Source: Rufibacter sediminis
GTDB lineage: Bacteria > Bacteroidota > Bacteroidia > Cytophagales > Hymenobacteraceae
Assembly: GCF_014269285.1 (NCBI RefSeq)
Contig: NZ_JACOAF010000021.1
Coordinates: 173,719 to 237,718, forward strand
Direction of reading: 5' to 3'
DNA length: 64,000 bases
Made by a program: the position numbers and the translations under genes. This document shows, one piece after another, positions 36,526 to 46,115 of this stretch. The notes beneath the pieces were generated by a model that saw only the letters and a program-made list of their open reading frames with translations, made no database searches and was not told the DNA's origin. The stretch's first letter is position 1. Each line of letters starts with the position of its first letter.

Positions 36526-37254
36526 ATGAACCGATTTCTTTCCCGTGCCACTGCCGAACAGCTTCTCCAAAAGATTCTGGATTTGGGATTACCAGCGCAG
36601 TATGACTATGAGAAACACCGCCTCCTGCTGCTAGACGCGCAAGGAAACGAACAGGTGATTTTCCGCTTACCGCTCAGCACTCCTCCCCTCCGGCAGCTTA
36701 CCTTACCAACTCCTGGACCGGTTCACTATGTGGTGGTGTTGATTCAGGCGGGCAACTGCGCGATGGGCTATTTTGAGGACGGTGTGAGCCTGAACCACAA
36801 GGTATTCAGGTCGTACATGGTGCGCAAAAAACAAGGCAAAAGCCAGATCAAGTACCTCAAGACGAAGGGGAAATCACGGGCCGGTTCCAGAGTGCGTTTA
36901 GGTGAAACGGAGGAATTCTTTGAGAACATCAACGGCCGATTGCAGGAATATTTCCAGCAGCACGAGATCCACCGCATCGCCCTGAGTTGCTCCAAAACCC
37001 TGCTTCCTTTCTTGTTCGATGCCAAAGTACCCACGCCTTTTGACAAACGGGACGAGCGCATCTTCAAAATCCCAAAACACGTGCACACGCCCATCTACGA
37101 GGTCATGATGGACGCCAACCGCTTCCTGAACCGGGGCGAGCTCATCTATGAACCTGCCCAGCAAGCGTTCATCCATCAACTGATCCCCGAACAAGCGGAG
37201 TTTCTAAACGAGGAGGAAACCACGGATTTAGCCGAAGACCTGCAGGAAGAGTAG
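36526..37254 (+). CDS. Vms1/ANKZF1-like (bVLRF1) peptidyl-tRNA release factor
   Basis: 242 residues. The central part RSYMVRKKQGKSQIKYLKTK followed by GKSRAGSRVR resembles the VLRF1 domain of Vms1/ANKZF1: an eRF1-like fold whose GxxQ glutamine (here Q107 in GKSQ) cleaves peptidyl-tRNA or removes tRNA ends from stalled chains. Bacteroidota carry a dedicated bVLRF1 family, and this gene fits its length and context. No zinc finger or ankyrin extension is present. It probably acts in ribosome-associated quality control. The assignment rests on motif recognition, not a search. Confidence 0.75.
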   Translation: MNRFLSRATAEQLLQKILDLGLPAQYDYEKHRLLLLDAQGNEQVIFRLPLSTPPLRQLTLPTPGPVHYVVVLIQAGNCAMGYFEDGVSLNHKVFRSYMVRKKQGKSQIKYLKTKGKSRAGSRVRLGETEEFFENINGRLQEYFQQHEIHRIALSCSKTLLPFLFDAKVPTPFDKRDERIFKIPKHVHTPIYEVMMDANRFLNRGELIYEPAQQAFIHQLIPEQAEFLNEEETTDLAEDLQEE

Positions 37255-37305
37255 CACATTCTGATCATAAGCGAAGATTGAGAACTCATTGGAGCGGCAG
37301 TCATG

Positions 37306-37329
37306 GTTGTTGGTGAGAACACCAACAAC
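37306..37329. repeat. 24-bp perfect hairpin, copy 2
   Basis: GTTGTTGGTG, loop AGAA, CACCAACAAC. Loop and inner nine base pairs are identical to 21559-21582; the outermost pair is G-C here and C-G there. Lies 51 bp after the VLRF1 stop. Confidence 0.75.
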
Positions 37330-37615
37330 GGCGAATAGGTAAATAATTTGTTATGTGAAGCTTATGAACCTCAGTTTGGTAAGAAAGTCACGGAAGTAAC
37401 TTCCGCACCATAGTAAGCCATAGTGGGACAACATGACCTAAATTAATTATCTATTTAGCTTTTAAAGCCGATCAAGGTTGGAGAGGTTGAGGAAACCAAC
37501 TATTATATTATGTCAGTTGATCTACGTCACAGAAATGAAGTTATTATGCACCATTGGTAATGAGTAGTACCATTGGGAGCTCACACCATTGAGATAAAGT
37601 ACCTGTCAAAGGCAG

Positions 37616-37653
37616 GGTTTTGGGGCTATTTTTCTTAAAAGAAGCGAAAAAAG
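37616..37653. repeat. PAL38 copy 13
   Basis: GGTTTTGGGGCT / AAGCGAAAAAAGG around TTTTTCTTAAAA, about 65 bp past the 3' end of corA in its reading direction. The rest of the 463-bp gap (37255-37717) shows no gene. Confidence 0.55.
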
Positions 37654-37717
37654 GCACGTTTAGGTACAGGCGTTTACAAGAGAATTTACTAATGACGATC
37701 TCTGCCGGTAATCATGC

Positions 37718-38668
37718 TTAAAGCCATTTCTTCCGTTTGAAGTACCAGAGAAAGGCTAGAGAGGAAAGCACCATCATGCCGAGGGCGAACGGATAGCCCG
37801 CTACCCAGCGCAGTTCCGGCATCACGTTGAAGTTCATCCCGTAAATACTGGCGATGAGGGTGGGCGGCATGAAGACTACCGTCATCACGGTAAAGATCTT
37901 AATGACCTGGTTCTGCTCAATGTTCACTAAACCCAGAAAGGTGTTCTGTAGGTATTCCAGGCGTTCAAAGCTGAACTGGGTGTGTTGCAGGAGTGAGTTG
38001 ATGTCTTTGATGATGGTGCGGAGGCGTTCTTTCTCGGGTTCTTCCACGGCGTAGCTGCGCAGCAGAGAGGATACCAGGCGTTGCTTGTCTACGATGCTTT
38101 CCCGGATGAGAATGGTGTTTTCCTGGAGCTCGGTGATTCTGATCAGAATTTCTTCTTCAATGGACTGCTCTTTCACCAGCCGCTTACTTACCACGTTGGT
38201 GGTGCGGGTCAGGAGCTCGATAAAGTCGGCGTCATAGTCAATCTGGGTTTCCAGAAGCAACAACCAGATCTGGAAGGCCTTGGTGGTGGTGCTGCGGAAG
38301 GTTTTCATTTTGCGCACGGTTTCGGCAAAAGACTTCATTTCCGTGCGCCGCAGTGTGAACAGGATTTCGTTTTTCAGGATAAAGGACACTTGCCGGGTGA
38401 TGTAGGAACCCTCCTGGTGCATGACAAAGGCACTGTTGGCCTCAAAGATGCCATCGTCCTCGTAATAACGGGAGGAGCTTTCAATTTCGGCGGCTTCCTG
38501 CTGGGTAAAGAACTCGATGCCAAACTCCTCCTCCACCATTCGCTGCTCATGGTCGGTGGGCGATTGCAAGTCAATCCAGATGGTGCGCCCTTTCTCCTCG
38601 GCATGGAAACGCTCGGGGTTCTTCTCCCAGTGAATCTCTCCTCCTTTGATGTAGAAGCCTCTAATCAT
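37718..38668 (-). CDS. corA: CorA-family magnesium/cobalt transporter
   Basis: 316 residues from ATG 38668 (MIRGFYIKGGEIHWEKN); an ATG at 38707 would add 13 less likely residues. Large N-terminal cytosolic domain with coiled-coil stalk, then two C-terminal helices, with YGMNF as the selectivity GMN motif between TM1 and TM2 and a basic tail (YFKRKKWL). A pentameric channel for Mg2+. No riboswitch-like leader is evident upstream. Confidence 0.92.
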   Translation of the reverse strand: MIRGFYIKGGEIHWEKNPERFHAEEKGRTIWIDLQSPTDHEQRMVEEEFGIEFFTQQEAAEIESSSRYYEDDGIFEANSAFVMHQEGSYITRQVSFILKNEILFTLRRTEMKSFAETVRKMKTFRSTTTKAFQIWLLLLETQIDYDADFIELLTRTTNVVSKRLVKEQSIEEEILIRITELQENTILIRESIVDKQRLVSSLLRSYAVEEPEKERLRTIIKDINSLLQHTQFSFERLEYLQNTFLGLVNIEQNQVIKIFTVMTVVFMPPTLIASIYGMNFNVMPELRWVAGYPFALGMMVLSSLAFLWYFKRKKWL

Positions 38669-38929
38669 CGCTGCTGTTCTCGTGGTTTCAAAAGCGGGGC
38701 TGAACACCCAGCCATGGTTCCTTCTACTGCAAACTTATAGAATAATGTTTGCATGCTGACTATCAGCCATCGTTCTTCTCTCCCCCACTTATTTGGAGTA
38801 ACGTCCTATTCTTCTTTATACTTGCGGATCAGTGGCCGTTTAGAAACGCAACCCAGCTAAATCGCCTCATGCCTTTCTCCTTCAATTTATGCCCAAAACC
38901 ACTTCCCTCAGGCTCAGAAGGAAGCTGGT

Positions 38930-38967
38930 GCGTTTTAGTTGCAGTTTATCGAAACTACACCTAAAAC
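38930..38967. repeat. PAL38 copy 14
   Basis: GCGTTTTAGTTGC / ACACCTAAAAC around AGTTTATCGAAACT; the stem GTTTTAGTTGCAGTTT/AAACTACACCTAAAAC has a few mismatches. Between corA (upstream side) and the efflux operon terminator. Confidence 0.65.
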
Positions 38968-39073
38968 AGCTTTATTAGCAGAAAGTCTAAAGCGCTATCA
39001 GCTTTTTCCCTGGATGACTCAGCATAAAGCAGATCATAGGTGAACCATCTATAACATTAGTTTTACCGTTTAC

Positions 39074-39113
39074 AACAAAAAAATCCCCGGCCACTTTTCT
39101 GTCGCCGGGGATT
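39074..39113 (-). terminator. Rho-independent terminator of the RND efflux operon
   Basis: Stem AATCCCCGGC / GCCGGGGATT (39082-39091 with 39104-39113) followed on the minus strand by TTTTTTTGTTG. It lies about 30 bp past the stop of the outer-membrane lipoprotein gene. Confidence 0.9.
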
Positions 39114-39144
39114 ATACTTTTAAGCTTTCTTTCAAAAAAGAGGC

Positions 39145-40593
39145 TTATTTCCAGCATCCTCCCAAAGCTCTATATAAATTAACAGTAGACTGTAGAACAG
39201 TCCTTTTTGTGGCCGCCAGTTTGAGTTCTGCTTCCAGTACGCCGCGCTGGGCAGTAATTACCTCTAAGTAACTGGCATACCCCGAAGTAAACAGATCATT
39301 GGACGTGCTGACGGCGTTTTGAAGCACCTTCACCTCCTGCTCCTTCAAAGCGGAAGCCTGCTGATAGTTCTCAATTTCCCGGAGGTTGGTCATTACTTCC
39401 CGCACCCCCGTCAGAATGCTTTTCTGGTAGGCATGGTAGGCCTGAATCTTAGCGGCATCGGCTCTTCTGAAATCAGCTTTTATGCCCGAGCGGTTCAGCA
39501 AAGGCGCAGATAGTCCGCCTATGATTCCGTACGCTACCGAAGCCGGTTTGAAGAGCAGGGAGGCATTGAAGGAGTTGAAGCCCACGTACGGAGAGAGCAT
39601 CAACGACGGCAGAAAAGCGGCCCGGGCGGCAGCCACATCGGCTTGAGCCGCCTGCAGTTCCAGTTCCGCCTGCTGAATATCAGGGCGGCGGCGGAGCAAA
39701 TCAGAGGGTACGCCTGCCTTCATCTGGGCAGGCAATTCCTGTGCATCCAATGTCTGGCTACGCACAATGGGTTGTGGGTACCGGCCCAGCAACTGGTTCA
39801 ACTGCCCCTCCACCGCCTGAATTTCCCGCTCTTTCTCGGCTTTTAATCCTCTGGTGTTCAGGAGTTGCGCCTCAAACTGCTGAACGGCCAATTGGGTGGC
39901 TCTGCCAGCCTCTTTCTGCACCTTCACCATCTCCAGAGCCGTTTGCTGGAGCTTTATGTTGTTTTCCAGAATCATTTTCTCCCGGTCCAGCGCCAGCAGG
40001 TAATAGTACTGGTGCGCTACCTCAGAGATAAGGGCGGTTGTCACTAGTTGTTTGCCTTTCTCAGAGGCCATCAAACGGGTGAACGCTGCTTTCTTAGCTT
40101 TGCGTAGTTTTCCCCAAAGGTCCACTTCCCAGGCACTGCGCAAACCCAGGAAATAATCGGGCACCAGCGGCTGCGACACTTTCTGGTTTTCATTTATATT
40201 AGGTGACAGGTTCGTGTCAAAGTTACCTACACCGGTCATGGTGTAATCCCCGAACTTCTCTACTCCCGCCGCCCCTATGGCCGTCACTTGCGGCAGAAGA
40301 GCCCCGCGGCTGAGTAATGTATTGGCGCGGGCTATTTCCACCTGCTGCACCGCACTAAGTACATCTGGGTTATGCTGTAGCGCTGAATCAATCAAGTTCA
40401 CCAGAAATGGATCTCTGAAAAACTCTTTCCAGGAAAGATCCGCCAGACTGGTGGAATCTGAAGAGGCCTGGAAAGTGGTGGGTACGCTCCGCAAAGCCGG
40501 CAGAGGCGTAGGCTCAGACGCTTTGCACCCCGCTAAAAGCCCCAGCAGGAAAAGACAACTGAAGTAAGACGATATTTTTTTATTGAAAGGCAT
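39145..40593 (-). CDS. RND efflux outer-membrane lipoprotein (OprM/NodT family)
   Basis: About 482 residues from ATG 40593 (MPFNKKISSYFSCLFLLGLL then AGC lipobox); ATG 40608 and a longer frame to 40683 are alternatives. Two TolC-type repeats with coiled coils; typical phrases SAWEVDLWGKLRKAKK, GVPSDLLRRRPDIQQAELEL and SAPLLNRSGIKADFRRA. Outer-membrane exit duct of the pump encoded just upstream. Last gene of the operon. Confidence 0.92.
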   Translation of the reverse strand: MPFNKKISSYFSCLFLLGLLAGCKASEPTPLPALRSVPTTFQASSDSTSLADLSWKEFFRDPFLVNLIDSALQHNPDVLSAVQQVEIARANTLLSRGALLPQVTAIGAAGVEKFGDYTMTGVGNFDTNLSPNINENQKVSQPLVPDYFLGLRSAWEVDLWGKLRKAKKAAFTRLMASEKGKQLVTTALISEVAHQYYYLLALDREKMILENNIKLQQTALEMVKVQKEAGRATQLAVQQFEAQLLNTRGLKAEKEREIQAVEGQLNQLLGRYPQPIVRSQTLDAQELPAQMKAGVPSDLLRRRPDIQQAELELQAAQADVAAARAAFLPSLMLSPYVGFNSFNASLLFKPASVAYGIIGGLSAPLLNRSGIKADFRRADAAKIQAYHAYQKSILTGVREVMTNLREIENYQQASALKEQEVKVLQNAVSTSNDLFTSGYASYLEVITAQRGVLEAELKLAATKRTVLQSTVNLYRALGGCWK

Positions 40594-40624
40594 TTTGCTT
40601 AAAGTCATGGATGAATACAAAAGG

Positions 40625-43600
40625 TTAAGCCGTTTGGAGTGCTTTTTTGGTTTTCTTCTTCCCGATGGAGGCAAACAGCACATACAAACCCGGGATCAGG
40701 AGTACCCCAAAGATGGTCCCGATGAGCATTCCGCCCGCCGCGGCGGTCCCGATGGAACGGTTGCCCATGGCTCCCGCTCCCGTGGCGATACACAGTGGAA
40801 TAAGCCCGGCCACAAAGGCCAGCGAGGTCATCAGGATAGGTCTGAAACGGGACACGGCACCATCAACGGCCGCCTGCAATACCGTACGACCCTCTTTCTG
40901 CCGCTGGATCGCGAACTCCACAATCAGGATGGCATTCTTTCCTAATAGTCCAATGAGCATCACCAAGGCCACCTGCGCATAGATGTTGTTCTGCAAGCCC
41001 ATGAGTTGCAAAGCCAGAAATGCCCCGAAAATACCGGTAGGCAAAGAAAGGATGACCGGTAACGGCAGCAGGAAACTCTCATACTGGGCCGCCAGCAAGA
41101 GGTACACAAAAATGAGGCAGACAATAAAGATGTACACGGTCTGGTCACCCGATAGAATCTCCTCGCGCGTCATGCCCGACCACTCAAAAGTAAAGCCGCG
41201 GGGCAAGGTCTCCTGGGCCACCCGTTCAATGGCTTTGATGGCATCACCGCTGCTGTACCCAGGGGCGGCGCTTCCGTTGATCATGGCCGAGGTGTACATG
41301 TTGTAGCGGGTCAACTGCTCCGGCCCGTACACGCGCTCCAACTTCACAAATGAAGAAAGCGCCACCATCTCGCCCCATTGGTTTTTGACATACATTTTGA
41401 GCACATCATCTGGCTTGGCCCGGTAATCTGGCGAGGCCTGCACCATGACTTTGTACATCTGCCCGAACCGGATAAAGTTGGAGGCATAATAACTGCCCAT
41501 CAAGGTCTGGAGCGTGCTCATGGCATTGTCCACGGTGACTCCTTTTTTGGCAGCCATGTCCTGGTCCAGGTGAATGAGGTACTGCGGGAAGTTGGGGTCA
41601 AAGTTGGTGAAGGCACTGCTCACCTCCGGCGCCTCTTGCAGGGCTGAGATGAATTTCTTCGTGACTTCATCGGTCTCCGCTAGGGTGGCAGTTTTATCCC
41701 GGGCCAGAACGCGCAGCTCAAATCCGCTGGAGTTCCCAAAGCCTGGCACCGTGGGCGGCGGGAAATATTCTATGCTGGCATCTTTGAGGTCACTCGTCTC
41801 CTTTTCAAGGGCGGCAATGATCTCTTCCACCGAGGCCTTGCGGTTTTCCCATGACTTGAGGTTGATCATACCCATGCCGTAAGAAGCTCCGGCCGCATCG
41901 GTCAACAAACTAAAACCAGCCAGGGTAGACACGTTCTCCACCGCTTCCATTTTCTGCGCCGCCTGCTGAATTCTGTCCAGTACGTAAGAAGTACGCTCCA
42001 CCGTGGCTCCCCGCGGAGTGGTAACGTTCACGTAAATCATACCTTGGTCTTCGGTGGGAATAAAACCGGTGGGGAGAACTTTGGAAATGCCCCAGGTGCT
42101 GAAAAGGAAGAACAGCAATAGCCCCAACGTGACGGCGTACCTGCCCGCTATGCGCAGCACCGTATTTTTGTAGCCTCCTTCCACTTTACCGTAGCCTTTG
42201 TTGAAGCCCGCAAAGAACCGTTGCAGCAGGCTTTTTTTCTCGCTCTGCCCATGGGTGTTTTTCAGCAGCAATGCACACAGGGCGGGCGTTAGTGTCAGTG
42301 CGTTCACCCCGGAGATCACAATGGAAATAGCCAGGGTAATGGAGAACTGCCGGTAGAAGATACCCACCGGACCAGTCATCATGGCCACCGGCACAAACAC
42401 CGCCGACATCACCAGCGTGATGGCTACAATGGCGCCACTGATCTCCCCCATCGCCTCCAGCGTGGCTTTTCTGGCCGAGAGATGTTTTTCGTGCATCTTG
42501 GTGTGCACCGCCTCAACCACCACAATGGCATTGTCTACCACAATACCAATGGCAAGCACCAAGGCAAACAGGGTAAGCAGGTTAATGGAGAAGCCAAACA
42601 TCTCCATGAAAAAGAAGGTACCTACCAGAGACACTGGTACCGCCAGAATAGGAATAAGCGTGGAGCGGAAGTCCTGCAGGAAGATGAACACCACAATAGA
42701 AACTAGAATAAAGGCCTCTAACAGAGTCACCAACACCTTTTCCATAGAGGCATCCAGAAAGCGGGAAACATCATAGGCAATGTTGTAGCTCATGCGCGGC
42801 GGGAAGGAGGTTTCCTGTAGTTCCGCCATCTTGAGCTTCACGTTCTCAATCACCTCCTTTGCGTTGGAGCCGGGGCGCTGCTTGATCATGATGGAAGCCG
42901 AGAAACGCCCGTCGGTTTTGGAAACCATGCCGTAATCCATGGACCCGAACTCCACATCGGCTACATCTTTCAGACGCAACACAGAACCGTTGCCTTGCTC
43001 ATCTGCCTTGATCACAATGTTCTCATACTGGGCCGGCTCAAATAATTTACCGGTGTACCGCAGCACGTATTGCAGCGACTGTTCAGCCCTGCCCGAACTT
43101 TCCCCAACTTTCCCCGGAGCGGCTTCCACATTTTGGGCCCTGATGGCCTCAATCACATCATCAGGCGAAATCTGGTAGGCCAGGAGCCGGTCGGGTTTAA
43201 GCCAAACACGCATGGAATAGTCTCGGGAGCCCATGATTTCACAGAAGCCCACCCCATCAATCCGCTTGAGTTCCTGCAGCACGTTTATGTCTGCAAAGTT
43301 GTACACGAACTTCTCATCTGAGGCGGGATCATCGCTCATGAGGTTGAGGTAGAGCAGCATGCTGTTCACTTCCTTCTCCGTGGTTACCCCGGCTTTAATC
43401 ACCTCTTCGGGCAACTCATCCAACACGGTGGTCACGCGGTTCTGCACGTTCACCGCGGCCAGATCTGGGTCGGTGCCCACCTCGAAGAACACCTGAATGA
43501 GGGTGACCCCGTTGTTACTGGAAACCGAGGACATGTAAGTCATGCCCGGCACCCCGTTAATGGCCCTTTCCAGCGGAGTAGCCACCGCTTTGGTAGAAAC

Positions 43601-43765
43601 CTCGGCATTGGCCCCGGTATATTTGGCCGTTACCGTGACCGAAGGCGGTACAATCTCCGGGAACTGCGTGACCGGCAGGTTCATAATGGACATCACTCCC
43701 AGCAAGACGAAAAACAGGGAGATCACCAGTGAGAGCACTGGTCGTTCAATAAATATTTTTAACAT
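40625..43765 (-). CDS. RND multidrug efflux pump (HAE1/AcrB family)
   Basis: 1,046 residues, full length. Starts MLKIFIERPVLSLVISLFFV. The proton-relay helix reads ALVLAIGIVVDNAIVVVEAV with both aspartate/asparagine positions in place (VVDNAI), separating it from metal pumps; the other diagnostic stretch is MLIGLLGKNAILIVEFAI. The substrate porter loops include GSAAPGYSSGDAIKAIE. Exports drugs, dyes, detergents or similar compounds. Gaps to the adaptor (165 bp) and duct (about 30 bp) suggest one operon. Confidence 0.93.
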   Translation of the reverse strand: MLKIFIERPVLSLVISLFFVLLGVMSIMNLPVTQFPEIVPPSVTVTAKYTGANAEVSTKAVATPLERAINGVPGMTYMSSVSSNNGVTLIQVFFEVGTDPDLAAVNVQNRVTTVLDELPEEVIKAGVTTEKEVNSMLLYLNLMSDDPASDEKFVYNFADINVLQELKRIDGVGFCEIMGSRDYSMRVWLKPDRLLAYQISPDDVIEAIRAQNVEAAPGKVGESSGRAEQSLQYVLRYTGKLFEPAQYENIVIKADEQGNGSVLRLKDVADVEFGSMDYGMVSKTDGRFSASIMIKQRPGSNAKEVIENVKLKMAELQETSFPPRMSYNIAYDVSRFLDASMEKVLVTLLEAFILVSIVVFIFLQDFRSTLIPILAVPVSLVGTFFFMEMFGFSINLLTLFALVLAIGIVVDNAIVVVEAVHTKMHEKHLSARKATLEAMGEISGAIVAITLVMSAVFVPVAMMTGPVGIFYRQFSITLAISIVISGVNALTLTPALCALLLKNTHGQSEKKSLLQRFFAGFNKGYGKVEGGYKNTVLRIAGRYAVTLGLLLFFLFSTWGISKVLPTGFIPTEDQGMIYVNVTTPRGATVERTSYVLDRIQQAAQKMEAVENVSTLAGFSLLTDAAGASYGMGMINLKSWENRKASVEEIIAALEKETSDLKDASIEYFPPPTVPGFGNSSGFELRVLARDKTATLAETDEVTKKFISALQEAPEVSSAFTNFDPNFPQYLIHLDQDMAAKKGVTVDNAMSTLQTLMGSYYASNFIRFGQMYKVMVQASPDYRAKPDDVLKMYVKNQWGEMVALSSFVKLERVYGPEQLTRYNMYTSAMINGSAAPGYSSGDAIKAIERVAQETLPRGFTFEWSGMTREEILSGDQTVYIFIVCLIFVYLLLAAQYESFLLPLPVILSLPTGIFGAFLALQLMGLQNNIYAQVALVMLIGLLGKNAILIVEFAIQRQKEGRTVLQAAVDGAVSRFRPILMTSLAFVAGLIPLCIATGAGAMGNRSIGTAAAGGMLIGTIFGVLLIPGLYVLFASIGKKKTKKALQTA

Positions 43766-43930
43766 GGAAGTATTTTCTTGTCACCGCCCAAAGGAAACCT
43801 TAGCTGCACGTTCCCTAAAGGGCAATTGGCTGCCGGTATACTTACATAGGCATGGCAGGACACCGCCCCTGCCAATAGGCCGTGCCGGTCCCTGCTGTTC
43901 CTTTGAAACAGGTTGAATGAAAGAAATAGA

Positions 43931-45076
43931 TTATTTGGCGCTGGCGGTGAGCAAGCTGTCCATCTGGATGAGTTCAGGGGCGATGGTGGCCCCTTCCCGC
44001 AGCGACTGTGCGCCTTCATAGACCACCTTTTCCCCCGGCTCCAGGCCAGATTCCACAATGTAGAAATGGGAGAAACGGGCTTTGGGCTCAAAGCTTCTGG
44101 TCTTCACCTTGTTGTCTTTGCCTACCACGTACACAAAGTTCTTGTCCTGAATTTCAAAGGCGGCTTTCTGCGGCAAGAGCAAAGCACTATCTACTTCATT
44201 AAAGAGTCTCACCTTGCCGGAAGAATGGTGTTTCAGGAGTTTATTGGGGTTGGGGAACTTGGCCCGGAATGCGATGGAGCCGGTGTTGGGCTCAAACACT
44301 CCTTCCATGGTCTCGATCTTGCCGGCATGGGGATAGGTGCTGCCGTCGGCCAGAATGAGTTGGATCTGCCCATGTCTATTGTCTTTCCCTGAAAGCTCTG
44401 CCTTGGCATATTGCAGGTACTCTTTCTCAGAGACTTCAAAATAGGCGTACACGGTGTTGATATCAGAAATGGAGGTTAACAACGTTCCTTCTTCAATCAG
44501 GCTGCCCACCTTGAGAGGAATGCGGTCAATGATGCCGTTGTAGGGTGCTTTGATGTAGGTATAGGCTACCCGGGCGGCGGCATTCTCCTGCGCCGAGCGG
44601 GCCTCGGCCACTTTGGCCTGGGCCGCTTTCAATTTTGCTTTGGCCATCTGTAACTCAGAAGGAGAAATTACCTTTTTCTCTACCAAGATCTGCACGCGTT
44701 TTACCTCCACCTCGGCGGTCATGGCCTCCGCGGTAGCACTGTTGAAGTTTGCTTTGGCTTTGGCTAACTCAGACTGGTATTCCTGGGCATTGATCTTGAA
44801 CAGGGGCTGGCCTTTTTTTACCTCCTGGCCTTCGTCCACCAGTATTTGTTCTAAGAAACCACCTACTTTGGCTCTTATCTCCACATGGCGCACCGCCTGT
44901 ATGTCAGAAACATAATCCTGATGCAGGGTGGTGTCTTTGGTGATAAGCTGGGTTACCGGCAGATTGGCCACGGCGACTTTGCTTTCTTTAGGGGTACTGG
45001 AGGCGTCGCATCCGGTTAAACCCGTGCTGCCAGCAGCTAGTGATAAGAAAAATATAGTACGAAAAGGGATAGTCAT
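43931..45076 (-). CDS. RND efflux periplasmic adaptor (AcrA family)
   Basis: 381 residues from ATG 45076, a lipoprotein (MTIPFRTIFFLSLAAGSTGL then TGC). Ten extra N-terminal residues from 45106 are unlikely. Lipoyl/barrel-sandwich segments IRAKVGGFLEQILVDEGQEVKKGQPLF and YTYIKAPYNGIIDRIPLKVGSLIEEGTLL flank an alpha-hairpin (about residues 90-155); the membrane-proximal domain ends near QSLREGATIAPEL. Connects the AcrB-like pump to the outer-membrane duct. Confidence 0.92.
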   Translation of the reverse strand: MTIPFRTIFFLSLAAGSTGLTGCDASSTPKESKVAVANLPVTQLITKDTTLHQDYVSDIQAVRHVEIRAKVGGFLEQILVDEGQEVKKGQPLFKINAQEYQSELAKAKANFNSATAEAMTAEVEVKRVQILVEKKVISPSELQMAKAKLKAAQAKVAEARSAQENAAARVAYTYIKAPYNGIIDRIPLKVGSLIEEGTLLTSISDINTVYAYFEVSEKEYLQYAKAELSGKDNRHGQIQLILADGSTYPHAGKIETMEGVFEPNTGSIAFRAKFPNPNKLLKHHSSGKVRLFNEVDSALLLPQKAAFEIQDKNFVYVVGKDNKVKTRSFEPKARFSHFYIVESGLEPGEKVVYEGAQSLREGATIAPELIQMDSLLTASAK

Positions 45077-45215
45077 GTTGGAGAATTTTAAGTCAATTGC
45101 CTGCAAAAAGGCATAAAGAATTCATAGGCTTCCTGAGCGGTGCGTGGCACCGGTAGAAACCAGATAGGTAGAAAGGAGCAAACGCTTCCTTACCAGGAAA
45201 AAAGGGAGGGGAAAA

Positions 45216-45596
45216 TCAGAAGGGCGTGAGCCGGAAAATAAAGCCGTGGTACTCAGAAAGCACAAACCGTTGCGGCAGATACGCCAGCGAGGTGTGCAGC
45301 AAATGCGGCAGCCGTAGCCCCTGTGCTTGCACTGGTACTTTAACGGCAGCTTTACAGGAAACCTTGACAAAGGAGCGGAAATTGTATTCTACCCGCGGAA
45401 CATCTTCCAGCAGATCCAAATACCCTTCCAGAATCAGCAATAAAGGTGCGGTACCCTTGACTGACTCCGGTGAACCCGTTGGGGAGGCCCAAACAAACCC
45501 GAGCGGCTCGCCGGCATCTTCAGCGGCTTTTATACCAAAACCTGCATGAATGCTGAAGCATGCGAGCAACAGCCAGCAAAACCAACGCTGTATCAT
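45216..45596 (-). CDS. Secreted hypothetical protein upstream of the efflux operon
   Basis: 126 residues from ATG 45596 (MIQRWFCWLLLACFSIHAGF), a plausible signal peptide; a longer frame begins at 45638. The mature part has no domain I recognise; its end (RFVLSEYHGFIFRLTPF) is aromatic-rich like the last strand of an outer-membrane protein. Same strand and 140 bp ahead of the AcrA-like gene, so it may be the first gene of the operon. It is not a transcriptional regulator. Confidence 0.5.
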   Translation of the reverse strand: MIQRWFCWLLLACFSIHAGFGIKAAEDAGEPLGFVWASPTGSPESVKGTAPLLLILEGYLDLLEDVPRVEYNFRSFVKVSCKAAVKVPVQAQGLRLPHLLHTSLAYLPQRFVLSEYHGFIFRLTPF

Positions 45597-46115
45597 CCAG
45601 GAGTTCTTCAAGTAGTTTGTTCTGATAGATGACCCCAAATATATTCTATTGTACCATCCGGTTGTAGCCCATCCTCCATTTTCCTCAATAAATACAAGCA
45701 GTTCTTACTTTTTGGCAGATAGAAAGGTTTCCCCCAGTTTCTACAGTTTTGGAGCTTTTTTTATAAAAAGAGCCCCAAAACGGTCCACCTTCTTCCGGAA
45801 GCCAGAACTAGGCTTATCTATAAAGACTCTGCAACTTCCTTAAAAAGTTACTAACCGAAGCTTTACTAGCTGTTTGTCACCTTAAAGTATTTGCGTACTG
45901 CGCGGCAGGCCAGCCAGGGCAAATGGGCAGATTTCACCAATACACCCCTAAAACGCCTAAGCGTACCTGGTTATGTCTGCTTTTCTCTCTGGCGTAGATA
46001 AACCGGAAAAGATCTCGTTTTTTTATGCTCGGCATGCAACGGTTGTCCATCCGAGGTGTCTTTAGAGTACATTCCCCGCTACCCACCACGTCTAAGTACA
46101 TTTAACGCCTGCTTT
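45597..46115. other. Intergenic gap between divergent genes
   Basis: 519 bp. Contains PAL38 copy 15 and a half-palindrome (CACCCCTAAAACGCC, 45943-45957). Promoters for both flanking transcripts must lie here; none matches TAnnTTTG well. No gene seen. Confidence 0.5.
45745..45781. repeat. PAL38 copy 15
   Basis: AGTTTTGGAGCTTT / AAGAGCCCCAAAACG around TTTTTATAAAAA; GTTTTGG/CCAAAAC arms pair perfectly. In the divergent gap upstream of the TonB-type gene. Confidence 0.7.
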
